A DNA stretch of 12,508 bases from Candidatus Zixiibacteriota bacterium (lineage in GTDB: Bacteria; SM23-81; DAOVCL01), in NCBI GenBank assembly GCA_030670005.1, contig DAOVCL010000037.1:1-12508 (forward strand), read 5' to 3'. Both the position numbers and the translations under genes were made by a program. Every line of letters begins with the position of its first letter. Position 1 is the stretch's first letter. A model generated the notes under the pieces. The model had not been told where the DNA came from and made no database searches. It saw only the letters and a program-made list of their open reading frames with translations. Below, piece after piece: positions 1 through 7,397 of this stretch.

Positions 1-2
1 TC

Positions 3-2897
3 ATATGGGGTATTGTGCTGATGGGGCTTGCAGTGCTTGTGGTATGGGACATCACAAGCACAGTAGCCCAAAAAAGAATCATAAATCCAATTTTGATCGA
101 CCCATTAAGTAAACAAGCCCCGAAACAAAATTCAATTGTCGGTATATGCAACTCTATGGATCCTGCGTTGGGTGATATGCAAGCTCCTCTGGATGCTGTT
201 CTCACATATGCTCAGGTGGATTCCATAACCCGTTTGGCGGTACAACGATCAGGAGGGTTAGAGGACCTTATTGAGGAGGGAGATTGGGTCTGCATCAAGT
301 TCAATATGGTGGCGAGGCATAATGCTGCTGCTGCTACGGACCTGAGAATGGTTAAGAGTCTCGTTGAACAGTTGATTGAGGAAGGTGACGCTGGCACGAT
401 CAGTGTCGTTGAGGGTGGTGCCTGGTGTAGAAACCCAGGTCACGACGGGTGGAGCGATCACTATCCGGACTACGACAATTTGTCATACGAGGATATGGTT
501 ACCGATCTTGATACCTTAAATCCCCAGGTGAATATTAACTTCATCGATCTCAATTATCCTCCTTATACTCCAGATGTGCCTGTTCCTGGTGGCGGGCTAT
601 CTCAAGACTCTTATACAATTCCTGATGCTATCCTTCACTGCGATAAGCTAATCAGCGCAGCAGTCCAGAAGACCCATTACTTTGCAGGGGTGACCCTTTG
701 TCATAAGAACTATGTCGGCATAGCGCCTGCCGATATATATACCAGTGGAGGGGGTTGTAATAAAATGCTTGTGCCCCACGACAGGATAGAAAGGTCAATT
801 GTGGATCTCTTCTCTTATCATCCTGCTGATTTTGCTATTACCGAGTGTAACATCGGGATGGAAGGACTTGGTCCTACGGGTGGTTCTCCGATAAGGAGAA
901 ATGTTATAGTAGCCAGTAGAGATGCGGTGTCCGCTGACGCAATAAGTTCGTACCTAATGGGATTCAACCCGTGGGACATCGACCATCTACACTGGTCCAA
1001 CAATAAGGGCTATGGGATTTATGACCTTGATTACATTACCGTGTTGGGCCCAGACGTCGATTCTATTAGACACGATTTTCAAAAGGCTCCACACTACGAT
1101 GTCCGTGGCCCTCCCTGGAGGCTCGACTACTATCAGGGGCGAGCCTGTCGGACCTGGTTGATCAATGGCAAACATAGTGGCACTGATATAAATCAGGATT
1201 ATCTGGGCTCCCCTGGAGGTGAGGGAGCAGTTGCACCTGTGGAAGGGGATACTACTGCAGGGTTGGTTTGGACACTGTTTATAGATGTTGACGATTACAC
1301 AGATCTACTGAAGCACTTCGACTATGATGCTACAAACTGCATCGCATACGCTTACACTCGGGTAATTGCAGATACCGCTCAGACTGCCTATCTCCGCTTT
1401 GGCAGCGATGATGGGATCAAGATCTGGCTCAACGGAGATTCCATCTATTCCAACCCAGAGACGGGCGGCTGGTCCATAGTGGAGAATGCTGATCCCCCGA
1501 GCAACAACGGGTTACCCATAACGCTACAACAAGGTGTAAACAGGTTGCTCGTTAAAATCAAGAATACCATTGGGGATTATGGTTTCAGCATGTTTGTCTC
1601 TGAATCCGATGGTGATACCCCACTAGGGGTGAAGTATTCAATCCAGTGCCAGGTGCCACCAGTCCCCGTCCTCATTTCACCACGGGACTCGGCTGTCATA
1701 GCTGACACCACGCCCACATTCATATGGAGCTCTACCGCGCCAGTGGGAGGTTCTTACAGTCTCCAGCACGCCCTGGATAGCAACTTCACTGAGGATGTAG
1801 TTATGGAATCATTCCTTATTGACACTTCCTATACTGTCCTTGATGGTCAGGCTCTTCCAGACATGAGCTACTACTGGCATGTGCAGGCCTTTAATGCTGA
1901 GGGTGAGTCCAGTGGATATCAGGCAGATCCCTTCATATTCATCGTGGATACTGATATTCCTGATGTTCCCATGCTTCTTACGCCTGTTGACTCATCTTAT
2001 ACTAACGACAGCACACCGACTTTCAGTTGGAGCCAGGTGACCAAGGGTAGTGGGCTATCATTAGTTAGGGGGAAGATTTTCAAAGTTGGTGGCAAAGGTG
2101 ATAAGGCAACTGCTGTGACTTATACTCTGCAGTGTGCCACGGATGGGGGCTTCAGCGACATAGTCATTGACACTGCTGGCCTGACTGGGACGAGTTATAC
2201 TGTTCCGGATGCCGATGCCTTGGCAGATACTACCTACTGCTGGCGGGTTGAGGCAGTGGATCAAGCAGAAAATCACAGTGGCTACGGTAGTCCCTTTATA
2301 TTCACTGCGGATACAAAGCCACCTTCGAAGGTACTAAATCTTGAGGCATCATCTGCAGATACAAGTGTAATTTTGACTTGGAGCCCGGCAACCGACAACT
2401 TCGGAGTTTACCATTACGTGATCTATCGTGATACGGTCACCTTCACACCTACTCCCGAGAATTCTATTGGGATCACGAAGGACACTGCCTACATTGACAG
2501 GGCTGTGGTGTTTGGAGGGACTTATTATTATAGGGTTTCGGCGGTAGATTATGCTGAGAATGAGGGGGAGTATTCTGACGAGGTTGAGGGAGTAGTAGGA
2601 GGGGTGAATAATAGGGATGTTTTTGGTCTGCCCAAAGAGTACTCTCTATTTCAGAACTATCCCAATCCATTCAATCCCATCACCCAGATCAAGTATGCCT
2701 TGCCCAGAGATTGTCAGGTCAGGCTGGAGATATACAACATCCTTGGGCAGAGGGTGGCGACTTTAGTGGATGGAAGGCAAACGGCTGGATGTAAGTCGGT
2801 TCGGTGGGATGGGAGTCCTCTCTCCAGTGGGATCTACTTCTATAGATTAAGGGCAGGCGAGTTCTCTCAAATTAATAGGATGGTGCTGCTGCGCTGA
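3..2897 (+). CDS. Secreted DUF362 protein with Ig/FN3-like repeats and type IX sorting domain (5' end cut)
   Basis: Large predicted secreted protein. The frame is open to the left edge. The first in-window start is GTG at 15 (960 residues from there), but the codons before it (I-W-G-I) extend a hydrophobic stretch that reads like a signal-peptide core ending near STVAQ, so the true start probably lies upstream. Numbering from 15, residues about 85-375 resemble DUF362, with QKTHYFAGVTLCHKNYVG and a Asp/Gly-rich end. Residues about 430-545 (YLRFGSDDGIKIWLNG, then GVNRLLVKIKN) resemble a PA14/galactose-binding-like module. Two Ig-like repeats follow (about 549-645 and 647-765, each with TPTF.WS and YxWxVxA), then an FN3 domain (768-860). 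The last 85 residues are the sorting domain, with YSLFQNYPNPFNP, YNILGQRV, SGIYFYRL and a final MVLLR. Surface attachment or release by type IX secretion is inferred. Substrate and catalytic activity are unknown. The second Ig repeat carries about 20 extra residues. Confidence 0.85.
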   Translation: MWGIVLMGLAVLVVWDITSTVAQKRIINPILIDPLSKQAPKQNSIVGICNSMDPALGDMQAPLDAVLTYAQVDSITRLAVQRSGGLEDLIEEGDWVCIKFNMVARHNAAAATDLRMVKSLVEQLIEEGDAGTISVVEGGAWCRNPGHDGWSDHYPDYDNLSYEDMVTDLDTLNPQVNINFIDLNYPPYTPDVPVPGGGLSQDSYTIPDAILHCDKLISAAVQKTHYFAGVTLCHKNYVGIAPADIYTSGGGCNKMLVPHDRIERSIVDLFSYHPADFAITECNIGMEGLGPTGGSPIRRNVIVASRDAVSADAISSYLMGFNPWDIDHLHWSNNKGYGIYDLDYITVLGPDVDSIRHDFQKAPHYDVRGPPWRLDYYQGRACRTWLINGKHSGTDINQDYLGSPGGEGAVAPVEGDTTAGLVWTLFIDVDDYTDLLKHFDYDATNCIAYAYTRVIADTAQTAYLRFGSDDGIKIWLNGDSIYSNPETGGWSIVENADPPSNNGLPITLQQGVNRLLVKIKNTIGDYGFSMFVSESDGDTPLGVKYSIQCQVPPVPVLISPRDSAVIADTTPTFIWSSTAPVGGSYSLQHALDSNFTEDVVMESFLIDTSYTVLDGQALPDMSYYWHVQAFNAEGESSGYQADPFIFIVDTDIPDVPMLLTPVDSSYTNDSTPTFSWSQVTKGSGLSLVRGKIFKVGGKGDKATAVTYTLQCATDGGFSDIVIDTAGLTGTSYTVPDADALADTTYCWRVEAVDQAENHSGYGSPFIFTADTKPPSKVLNLEASSADTSVILTWSPATDNFGVYHYVIYRDTVTFTPTPENSIGITKDTAYIDRAVVFGGTYYYRVSAVDYAENEGEYSDEVEGVVGGVNNRDVFGLPKEYSLFQNYPNPFNPITQIKYALPRDCQVRLEIYNILGQRVATLVDGRQTAGCKSVRWDGSPLSSGIYFYRLRAGEFSQINRMVLLR

Positions 2898-3288
2898 GTT
2901 TATGGGGCGTAGGAAATATGAACGGTAGGTTGAAACTCTGATCTCAGGCAGGATTAGTGTGGTTTTGACCTGGCCTTCTTATTTGAGCTGAATGGGCATG
3001 AAGGTTCAGATTGGATAACATTGTGGTGGGAGAGAAGTGGTACTCAGAGCGCAAGGAGGAGAGCAGAGGTGCGTCCTCGCCGAAGTTAGCCACTATTCCT
3101 TACTCTTCTCTCTGAATCTTGATCACCTCTCAGAGGAATCTCTCAATTCTGGTACCCAGCGAAGCTTCGCGTCAAACCGACAAGTTTTGCTTTATGGTCT
3201 AAATAGTTGTCTCGACAAAAACGAGTATTATAGAAAGATGTGTTTGGATGGATGTCCAAACATTAAATATTAGGTTGGTTAGGATAAT
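2898..3288. other. 391-nt intergenic region before the propeller gene
   Basis: I see no convincing gene here. An open frame at 3037-3273 has no ribosome site, no recognisable motif and an odd composition. The region holds a 12-bp perfect palindrome GCGAAGCTTCGC (3159-3170), a small palindrome TTGTC-TC-GACAA (3207-3218) followed by a TATTAT box (3226-3231), and an 8-bp hairpin at 3241-3262. A promoter for the 3289 gene probably lies in 3200-3260, but no pair of boxes has good spacing. No terminator for the upstream gene is obvious. Confidence 0.5.
3241..3262. repeat. 8-bp perfect inverted repeat upstream of the propeller gene
   Basis: TGTTTGGA (3241-3248) and TCCAAACA (3255-3262) are exact reverse complements around the 6-nt loop TGGATG. 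There is no T-run after it, so it is a poor terminator. It lies 27 nt before the start codon at 3289, in the expected leader or operator position. Function is unknown. Confidence 0.45.
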
Positions 3289-5241
3289 ATGAAAAAAAAT
3301 AGGAGACAAATAAGAAAAATATTTGAGATTACCTTTGTATTCGCTTTTGTCCTAGTGTTTGCAATCCCTGTTTCAGTCTTAACTGCTAACCCAGTAGATA
3401 ATAAGAGCAATGAATACAAAATTGATGATGTTGAAGCATCTGTTAGTGATTCATTTGGACCATCAATTGGTGAGAAAGTAGCAATAAATGATACTGTTTA
3501 TGGTAACATAAGTCACCAGGATGCTTCATCTGCTACTGATGCAAATGAATGCCCTTGCCGCAGCAAAAACACATCGACATCATATACAGAAGTAACCGCT
3601 AGACCCCAAAGCTCTGGATATAACAGCGGGTCTTATAAATATGTAACACTAGAAGGAGACTCATTTGATTATGTCGTTAATGATTTTACCTTTTATCCAA
3701 TACCTGACATTCCAAAGCCAGAAAAAGGTGTGACTTTCCAAGATCCAACTTTCCATCCTGATATTACAAGGATAACAGATGCATCAGCAGATGTAGGGGG
3801 GACCAATTTTTGCATGTCAGGTTATCCTAAGCATAATATAGAAAATGCCGACGGAACAATGCTCATGATACAGTGTGATGAATGGTGGGAAAATCGTTGG
3901 TTTATTTTTGATGCAAATACTTATGAAAATCTAAGACAAATCCCTTCTGAATATGTTGATACGCCAAATTTCCAATATCAAGATCCTGATGTCAGGTGGG
4001 ATAATGCTGAGCCTGATGTTTTCTATACGACTGCTACATCAAAATTTTACAAATGCAATGCTAGTGATGATCCAATCTCATGTGTAGAGCTTCATGATTT
4101 CCAAGATGATTTTCCAGGTGAAGATGTCAGGAGAGCTTATACAAAGGAAGAGGGAGATGCTTCAGATGACAGAAGATACTGGGCTTTCATCATAAGATGT
4201 TACGATGGACGTTGGTATGATACAGCTGCTGTTGTGTATGATAAAGATTTTTATGGAAAAGATAGTGGCGAAGTTATTTCTATTCTGGATGATACTGACC
4301 CTAAATTCCATGGAGCTGGTTTCATAGCAATGAGTCCATCAGGTAAGTATGTTTGGCTTCCTAGTTATAGTGATAGGCATTATATTTATCCTCGTGACTT
4401 TTCTAGTGATCGTTATTTAGGCTGTTCTGGTCATGCAGATATGGCTATCAGTGCTGAAGGCAAAGAGGTGGTAGTTTGTTTTAAGTATTATTCTCAAATG
4501 GGAGCAACTTGGATTCAAATGGTTGATATAGAGACTGGAGTAGCTACTTGGCTTGCTCCTAAAGGAGAGGGCTCTGCTCATATCTCAGGCAATTCTCACG
4601 ACAAACCAGGCTGGGCTGTAGTTTCTGTTTACACCCCTAGCTATCCAGAAGAACCTGATAATTGGGCTGAACATTCAGTCTATATGGTGGAACTAACAAC
4701 AAGAATAGATCCCCCTCCTCAAGTATGGAGAATAACCCATACTCATACATGCAGAGAAAGAGGCAGAGATGATCCTTTTGCTAAGATAAATAAAAAAGGA
4801 ACAAAGCTTTGGTTTGGTTCTGGCTGGGGTCAATCAATCAACCATGAAGGTGCTCAATATGATGTCTATCAAGTAGACCTTCCTGAAACCTGGTGGGAAG
4901 ATTTAGCGGTGGGTATTCATGACGATAGAGTTCTGAAATTAGCTACAGGGTTTTCCCTCTTTCAGAACTATCCGAATCCATTTAACCCCTCTACCACCAT
5001 CCGCTACACTCTTCCAGATAGAGATAGAGAGGGGAGACCGCACCGCGCCACCCTTAAAGTCTACAACATCTTAGGGGAATTGGTAAGGACACTGGTGGAT
5101 GAGGAGCAGGCTCCTGGCTTCTATCGGGTTGTTTGGGATGGAAAAGACAACCTTGGAAGGGAGGTATCCAGTGGAGTATATTTTTGCGGGGTGAGGGCAG
5201 GTGAATTTTGTGCGGTAAGGAAGATGCTACTTCTGCGCTGA
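3289..5241 (+). CDS. Secreted beta-propeller-like protein with type IX sorting domain
   Basis: 650 residues. The N-terminus (MKKNRRQIRKIFE, then FVFAFVLVFAIPVSVLTA) is a clear signal peptide with a basic n-region, and cleavage is likely near LTA-NP. A linker rich in Ser, Asp and Asn follows to about residue 135. Residues about 140-540 contain repeated beta-rich units in the style of TolB/oligogalacturonate-lyase propellers, such as FIAMSPSGKYVWLPSY, MAISAEGKEVVV and KINKKGTKLWFGSG, with several His and Trp residues. I cannot identify catalytic residues, so the enzyme or binding role is open. Residues about 555-650 are the sorting domain (FSLFQNYPNPFNPSTTIRY, YNILGELVRTLV, SGVYF, ending KMLLLR). 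The body is AT-rich (hand count 42/120 G+C over lines 4021-4080 and 4381-4440), while the tail is richer (62/120 over 5041-5160). This suggests an acquired body joined to a native sorting tail. The start follows a weak AGGAT ribosome site. A terminator-like hairpin follows the stop. Confidence 0.8.
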   Translation: MKKNRRQIRKIFEITFVFAFVLVFAIPVSVLTANPVDNKSNEYKIDDVEASVSDSFGPSIGEKVAINDTVYGNISHQDASSATDANECPCRSKNTSTSYTEVTARPQSSGYNSGSYKYVTLEGDSFDYVVNDFTFYPIPDIPKPEKGVTFQDPTFHPDITRITDASADVGGTNFCMSGYPKHNIENADGTMLMIQCDEWWENRWFIFDANTYENLRQIPSEYVDTPNFQYQDPDVRWDNAEPDVFYTTATSKFYKCNASDDPISCVELHDFQDDFPGEDVRRAYTKEEGDASDDRRYWAFIIRCYDGRWYDTAAVVYDKDFYGKDSGEVISILDDTDPKFHGAGFIAMSPSGKYVWLPSYSDRHYIYPRDFSSDRYLGCSGHADMAISAEGKEVVVCFKYYSQMGATWIQMVDIETGVATWLAPKGEGSAHISGNSHDKPGWAVVSVYTPSYPEEPDNWAEHSVYMVELTTRIDPPPQVWRITHTHTCRERGRDDPFAKINKKGTKLWFGSGWGQSINHEGAQYDVYQVDLPETWWEDLAVGIHDDRVLKLATGFSLFQNYPNPFNPSTTIRYTLPDRDREGRPHRATLKVYNILGELVRTLVDEEQAPGFYRVVWDGKDNLGREVSSGVYFCGVRAGEFCAVRKMLLLR

Positions 5242-5268
5242 ATTACCTTATTTGAAGGCAACAAATTC

Positions 5269-5323
5269 AGGGTGGGCAGGAGCCTTTTTGGCAGTCAGTT
5301 TTGAGTTCTTGCCCACCCTTTTT
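5269..5323 (+). terminator. Rho-independent-like terminator after the propeller gene
   Basis: AGGGTGGGCA (5269-5278) pairs exactly with TGCCCACCCT (5310-5319), and the stem extends inward to about 15 bp if G-T pairs are allowed. The loop is about 21 nt, and the run TTTTT (5319-5323) follows directly. It begins 28 nt after the stop codon at 5241. The long loop makes it less classic than the terminator at 7477. Confidence 0.6.
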
Positions 5324-5390
5324 ATATGTGACTGGTTTTCATCATTTGGATTGTAATATTCAGATCGGCCACTGACTGCTCCCCCACCAG

Positions 5391-5416
5391 GGTGGCAGAA
5401 GAGGGCTTCTGCCACC
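5391..5416. repeat. Dispersed palindrome, copy A
   Basis: GGTGGCAGAA (5391-5400) and TTCTGCCACC (5407-5416) are exact reverse complements around the loop GAGGGC; the outer loop bases G and C can also pair. Related copies lie at 7398-7421, 10547-10572 and 10688-10713. The sequence just after it (CTCGGGATTCGTGAACTTTG) resembles what follows the copy at 10688, so the repeated unit is larger than the palindrome. Confidence 0.8.
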
Positions 5417-5461
5417 TCGGGATTCGTGAACTTTGAGGGAGAGTTGGGGATGAGGTAAGTT

Positions 5462-5620
5462 ATGTATCGTTTTCTGGTTGTCATTGAAAAGACGGATAGG
5501 GACTATTCGGCTTATTCTCCTGACTTGAGCGTTTCGGAATTTCTTAGAAATTCCGAAACGTTGAATTATGGATTGATTATCGTAGAAGGAGAATATAATG
5601 AAGTGTGTAATTTGTCATAG
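5462..5620 (+). pseudogene. HicB-family antitoxin remnant (N-terminus only)
   Basis: A 52-codon reading frame starts at ATG 5462 behind a good ribosome site (GAGG, 5452-5455). Its first 22 residues, including VVIEKTDRDYSAYSPDL, match the N-terminal strand-turn-strand of HicB/UPF0150 antitoxins, which usually continue P-G-C-x-A-x-G. Here the match stops at the Asp-Leu, and the frame runs instead through a 31-bp palindrome and the leader of the next gene before stopping at 5620. Intact HicB proteins are usually about 70-130 residues, so helix and DNA-binding parts are missing. No HicA partner is visible. It overlaps the start of the zinc-finger gene by 23 nt. The simplest reading is a deletion or insertion that fused a hicB start to another module's promoter region. 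A translated leader peptide for the downstream gene is a less likely alternative. Confidence 0.65.
5530..5560. promoter_or_regulatory. Perfect 31-bp palindrome before the zinc-finger gene
   Basis: CGTTTCGGAATTTC (5530-5543) and GAAATTCCGAAACG (5547-5560) are exact reverse complements around TTA. It lies 37 nt before the start codon at 5598 and has no T-run after it, so it is not a terminator. Position and symmetry suit an operator for an autoregulated antitoxin; a mobile-element scar at the point where the HicB similarity ends is equally possible. Confidence 0.6.
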
Positions 5621-5834
5621 CGATGATGTTCAAGTAATGGATGTCAAAGAAGAGATTTCAATTGGTAAAGATGTTATTTATGTTACCATTGAGACCCCGG
5701 TTTGTCAGAGTTGTGGCGAACATTACTATGATCGACGCACCATTCGTTATTTAGAAAAGGTTGAAGAGGAATTGAAGAGAGGCGGGAAAAAGTTGAAGGA
5801 GATTGGTAGGGTTCTTGAGTATGTTTCTACTTGA
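5598..5834 (+). CDS. YgiT/MqsA-type zinc-finger protein, probable orphan antitoxin
   Basis: 78 residues. MKCVICHS (C3, C6) and VCQSCGEHYY (C36, C39) give the two CxxC pairs of the YgiT/MqsA N-terminal zinc-binding domain, separated by a beta-rich stretch. The C-terminal part (LEKVEEELKRGGKKLKEIGRVLEY) is a charged helix, matching the short single-domain members of the family rather than full MqsA, which adds a helix-turn-helix domain. The start follows a strong AAGGAG (5585-5590). These proteins normally sit beside a toxin of the MqsR or DUF4258 type. None is seen: upstream is a HicB remnant and downstream is repeat-bearing DNA. It may be an orphan antitoxin or a small zinc protein. Its leader carries a 31-bp palindrome that could be its own operator. 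Confidence 0.75.
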   Translation: MKCVICHSDDVQVMDVKEEISIGKDVIYVTIETPVCQSCGEHYYDRRTIRYLEKVEEELKRGGKKLKEIGRVLEYVST

Positions 5835-5858
5835 TAGTATAAGAATTTCCATTTTTAG

Positions 5859-5883
5859 ACAGGATTAACAGGATGATCAGGAT
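5859..5883. repeat. ACAGGAT array, period 9
   Basis: Three units, ACAGGAT at 5859, ACAGGAT at 5868 and TCAGGAT at 5877, are spaced exactly 9 nt apart. Similar period-8-to-10 arrays with other core words occur at 10586-10620 and 10726-10760. Such arrays are common in intergenic DNA of many uncultivated bacteria. The rest of 5835-6069 shows nothing else I can name. Confidence 0.65.
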
Positions 5884-6069
5884 AAATAAAAGTCGTCCAC
5901 CAATGTTAAATCTAAGCGAGCCGGGATGTGGGAGACATCTCCTAACAGCTCTTGAAAAATTTTCGGGAAGATCAAAGGTAGATTGAAATTAGAAGCCTCA
6001 CCATAGTGTATTACCTATTTGTGAAATGGCTTAGCTGTTCTGGGGTCGGGAAGGAAAAACTTCATTAGA

Positions 6070-6183
6070 TTAGAGAAAGCTCTTTGCAGCAGTAGGATTA
6101 TCTAATTTGATGTAATCAATTATTTCGAGTAAGTCTCGTTGTGCTGTTTGAAGATATTGAATAGCGTATGTTTTCTTGCTCAC
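6070..6183 (-). pseudogene. ParE/RelE-like toxin, truncated by a stop after 37 codons
   Basis: On the reverse strand a GTG start (6183-6181) overlaps the antitoxin stop by 4 nt (GTGA), as expected for a coupled toxin gene. The 37 residues, including YLQTAQRDLLEIIDYI and DNPTAAKSFL, match the first helices of ParE/RelE toxins (usual form DLxxIxxYIxxxNPxAAxxF). A TAA at 6072-6070 then ends it. Family members are usually 85-105 residues and carry their active or DNA-gyrase-binding residues further on. I could not recover a convincing C-terminal half in any frame downstream, so this is more than a single frameshift. The toxin is almost certainly inactive, which leaves its antitoxin alone. Confidence 0.7.
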
Positions 6184-6443
6184 TCCAGATGCTCTTTGAC
6201 GAGTTTCATCATTTCAGAATGGGTAATGCCCTTTTGGCCTGTTACTGCTGAGACTTCTGCTTCACCTAACTTTTTGTAAAGTTCAAGGAGGGAATGAAGT
6301 CTTTCGTAATGGGCATAACTCATTACTACCAGGTCTCCTTGACCATTTTTAGTGATGAATACAGGTTCGTCTTCTTGATGGCAGAGATCTGAAATTTCAT
6401 CTGCGTGATTACGCAGATCAGAGATGGGTTTTATTATTGGCAT
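6180..6443 (-). CDS. Phd/YefM-family type II antitoxin
   Basis: 87 residues. The N-terminus (MPIIKPISDLRNHADEI) followed by EPVFITKNGQGDLVVMSYAHYERL is the standard Phd/YefM fold: the N-terminal half dimerises and binds the operator, while the C-terminal tail (residues about 55-87) wraps the toxin. Length is normal for the family. The start follows AAAGGAG on the reverse strand with 6-7 nt spacing. Its stop overlaps the start of a ParE/RelE-like toxin frame that is broken after 37 codons, so the antitoxin appears intact while its toxin is dead. Such antitoxins usually repress their own promoter, and a palindrome overlapping a sigma70-like promoter is present upstream. Confidence 0.85.
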   Translation of the reverse strand: MPIIKPISDLRNHADEISDLCHQEDEPVFITKNGQGDLVVMSYAHYERLHSLLELYKKLGEAEVSAVTGQKGITHSEMMKLVKEHLE

Positions 6444-6493
6444 GAATTACTCCTTTCTCATAAACCACTCAAGTCTTTCAACGGGTAGCTTCT

Positions 6494-6532
6494 TTTGTAA
6501 ACAAAGATAATCTTGATGAAAGGTAAAGTCAA
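6494..6532 (-). promoter_or_regulatory. Promoter and candidate operator of the Phd/YefM antitoxin
   Basis: On the reverse strand TTGACT (6532-6527) is followed after 17 nt by TATCTT (6509-6504), a plausible sigma70-like promoter with a start near 6497. The palindrome TTTGT-AA-ACAAA (6494-6505) overlaps the -10 box and start site, a fitting place for autorepression. The first antitoxin codon is about 50 nt further on. Confidence 0.45.
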
Positions 6533-6688
6533 GAGGGAATCTTTATGGCTGAGCAGAAAACTCTTGCTTTATTTAAGTGAAAGTATTACATTGCCTTGGA
6601 GGCTATGGTCAGATTTTCCACTTTCATCTTAAACGGGAACGTAGGTTGAGTCCTTATCACCTTAAAGAACAAATAGGAGGCAAAAATT

Positions 6689-6925
6689 ATGAAAGGTTTT
6701 GCGAGAATAACTTTTAACCCCAATATTATGGGAGGAAAGGCGTGTGTTAGAGGGATGAGGATCCCAGTTTCTTTGGTTGTAAACCTTGTGGCCAATGGAA
6801 TGACACCAGAAGAGATAATCAAAGAATATCCTGATCTTGAACCTGAAGATATAAAGGAGGCTTTACAATATGCCTCGTGGTTGACTAAAGAAGAGTTACA
6901 TACTGCCATTGGAACAGAAAAATGA
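6689..6925 (+). CDS. DUF433 antitoxin-like protein
   Basis: 78 residues. The signature FNPNIMGGKACVRGMRIPV (residues 9-27) is that of DUF433 proteins, followed by a helical segment (VNLVANGMTPEEIIKEYPDL, then PEDIKEAL) that forms the helix-turn-helix-like DNA-binding part. DUF433 proteins are antitoxins, including VapB45-like members, that pair with PIN-like toxins. Length is typical. The start follows AGGAGG (6676-6681). Its TGA overlaps the ATG of the DUF5615 gene by 4 nt (ATGA), so the two are translationally coupled. This is the only module in the region where both partners look complete. Confidence 0.85.
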   Translation: MKGFARITFNPNIMGGKACVRGMRIPVSLVVNLVANGMTPEEIIKEYPDLEPEDIKEALQYASWLTKEELHTAIGTEK

Positions 6926-7284
6926 AATTTCTTGCTGATATGGGGATTTCCCAATCTTCAATTAATTGGCTGAGAGAAAAAGGATTAGACGCCATCCATT
7001 TGAGAGAAGAGGGACTGCATAAGATATCCGACATAGAAATAATTGAAAAAGCACGAAGAGAAAATAGAATCATACTTACCTGTGACCTTGATTTTGGAGA
7101 TATAATGGCTATGTCCAGTGGAATATGTCCAAGTGTAATAATCTTCAGACTCGAAAATGAGACCCCCAAAAATGTGAATAGGAGACTGGAACAAGTATTA
7201 GATGAATCTTTTGATGCTTTAGAAAAAGGAGCAATTATAAGTGTTGAGGAAGTAAGGCATCGGGTAAGGTTGCTTCCAATCTAA
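6922..7284 (+). CDS. DUF5615 PIN-like toxin (probable ribonuclease)
   Basis: 120 residues, a usual length. MKFLADMGIS gives the first acidic residue (D6) of the PIN fold, and ILTCDLDFGDI gives D55, D57 and D60, the second acidic cluster; VIIFRL lies on a later core strand. This pattern is that of DUF5615 (Mut7-C/PIN-like) proteins, predicted metal-dependent RNases held in check by DUF433 partners. It starts inside the stop codon of the DUF433 gene (4-nt overlap). All expected acidic positions are present and the frame is unbroken, so it may be functional. RNase activity is inferred from the family, not shown here. Confidence 0.82.
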   Translation: MKFLADMGISQSSINWLREKGLDAIHLREEGLHKISDIEIIEKARRENRIILTCDLDFGDIMAMSSGICPSVIIFRLENETPKNVNRRLEQVLDESFDALEKGAIISVEEVRHRVRLLPI

Positions 7285-7397
7285 GAATATAGACTTTATT
7301 GAATGGTTTTAGAATGATTGAAGTACTAAAGCAGTTTGGGGGTTAGGTCTGTCTGATCTGTAATTTTCCCCTGATCTCTGTTCTCATCTAATCTGTG

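Noticed and set aside
3037..3273. 78-codon open frame in the gap before the propeller gene
   Set aside because: No ribosome site or recognisable motif; it passes through palindromes and the likely promoter area of the next gene.
5248..5484. 78-codon reverse open frame
   Set aside because: It covers the terminator, palindrome copy A and the start of the HicB remnant, and has no motif.
5885..6019. Open reverse frame (GEASNFNLPLIFPKIFQELL and onward) as the missing toxin C-terminus
   Set aside because: It has no start codon and none of the ParE/RelE C-terminal patterns; continuity with the toxin could not be shown.
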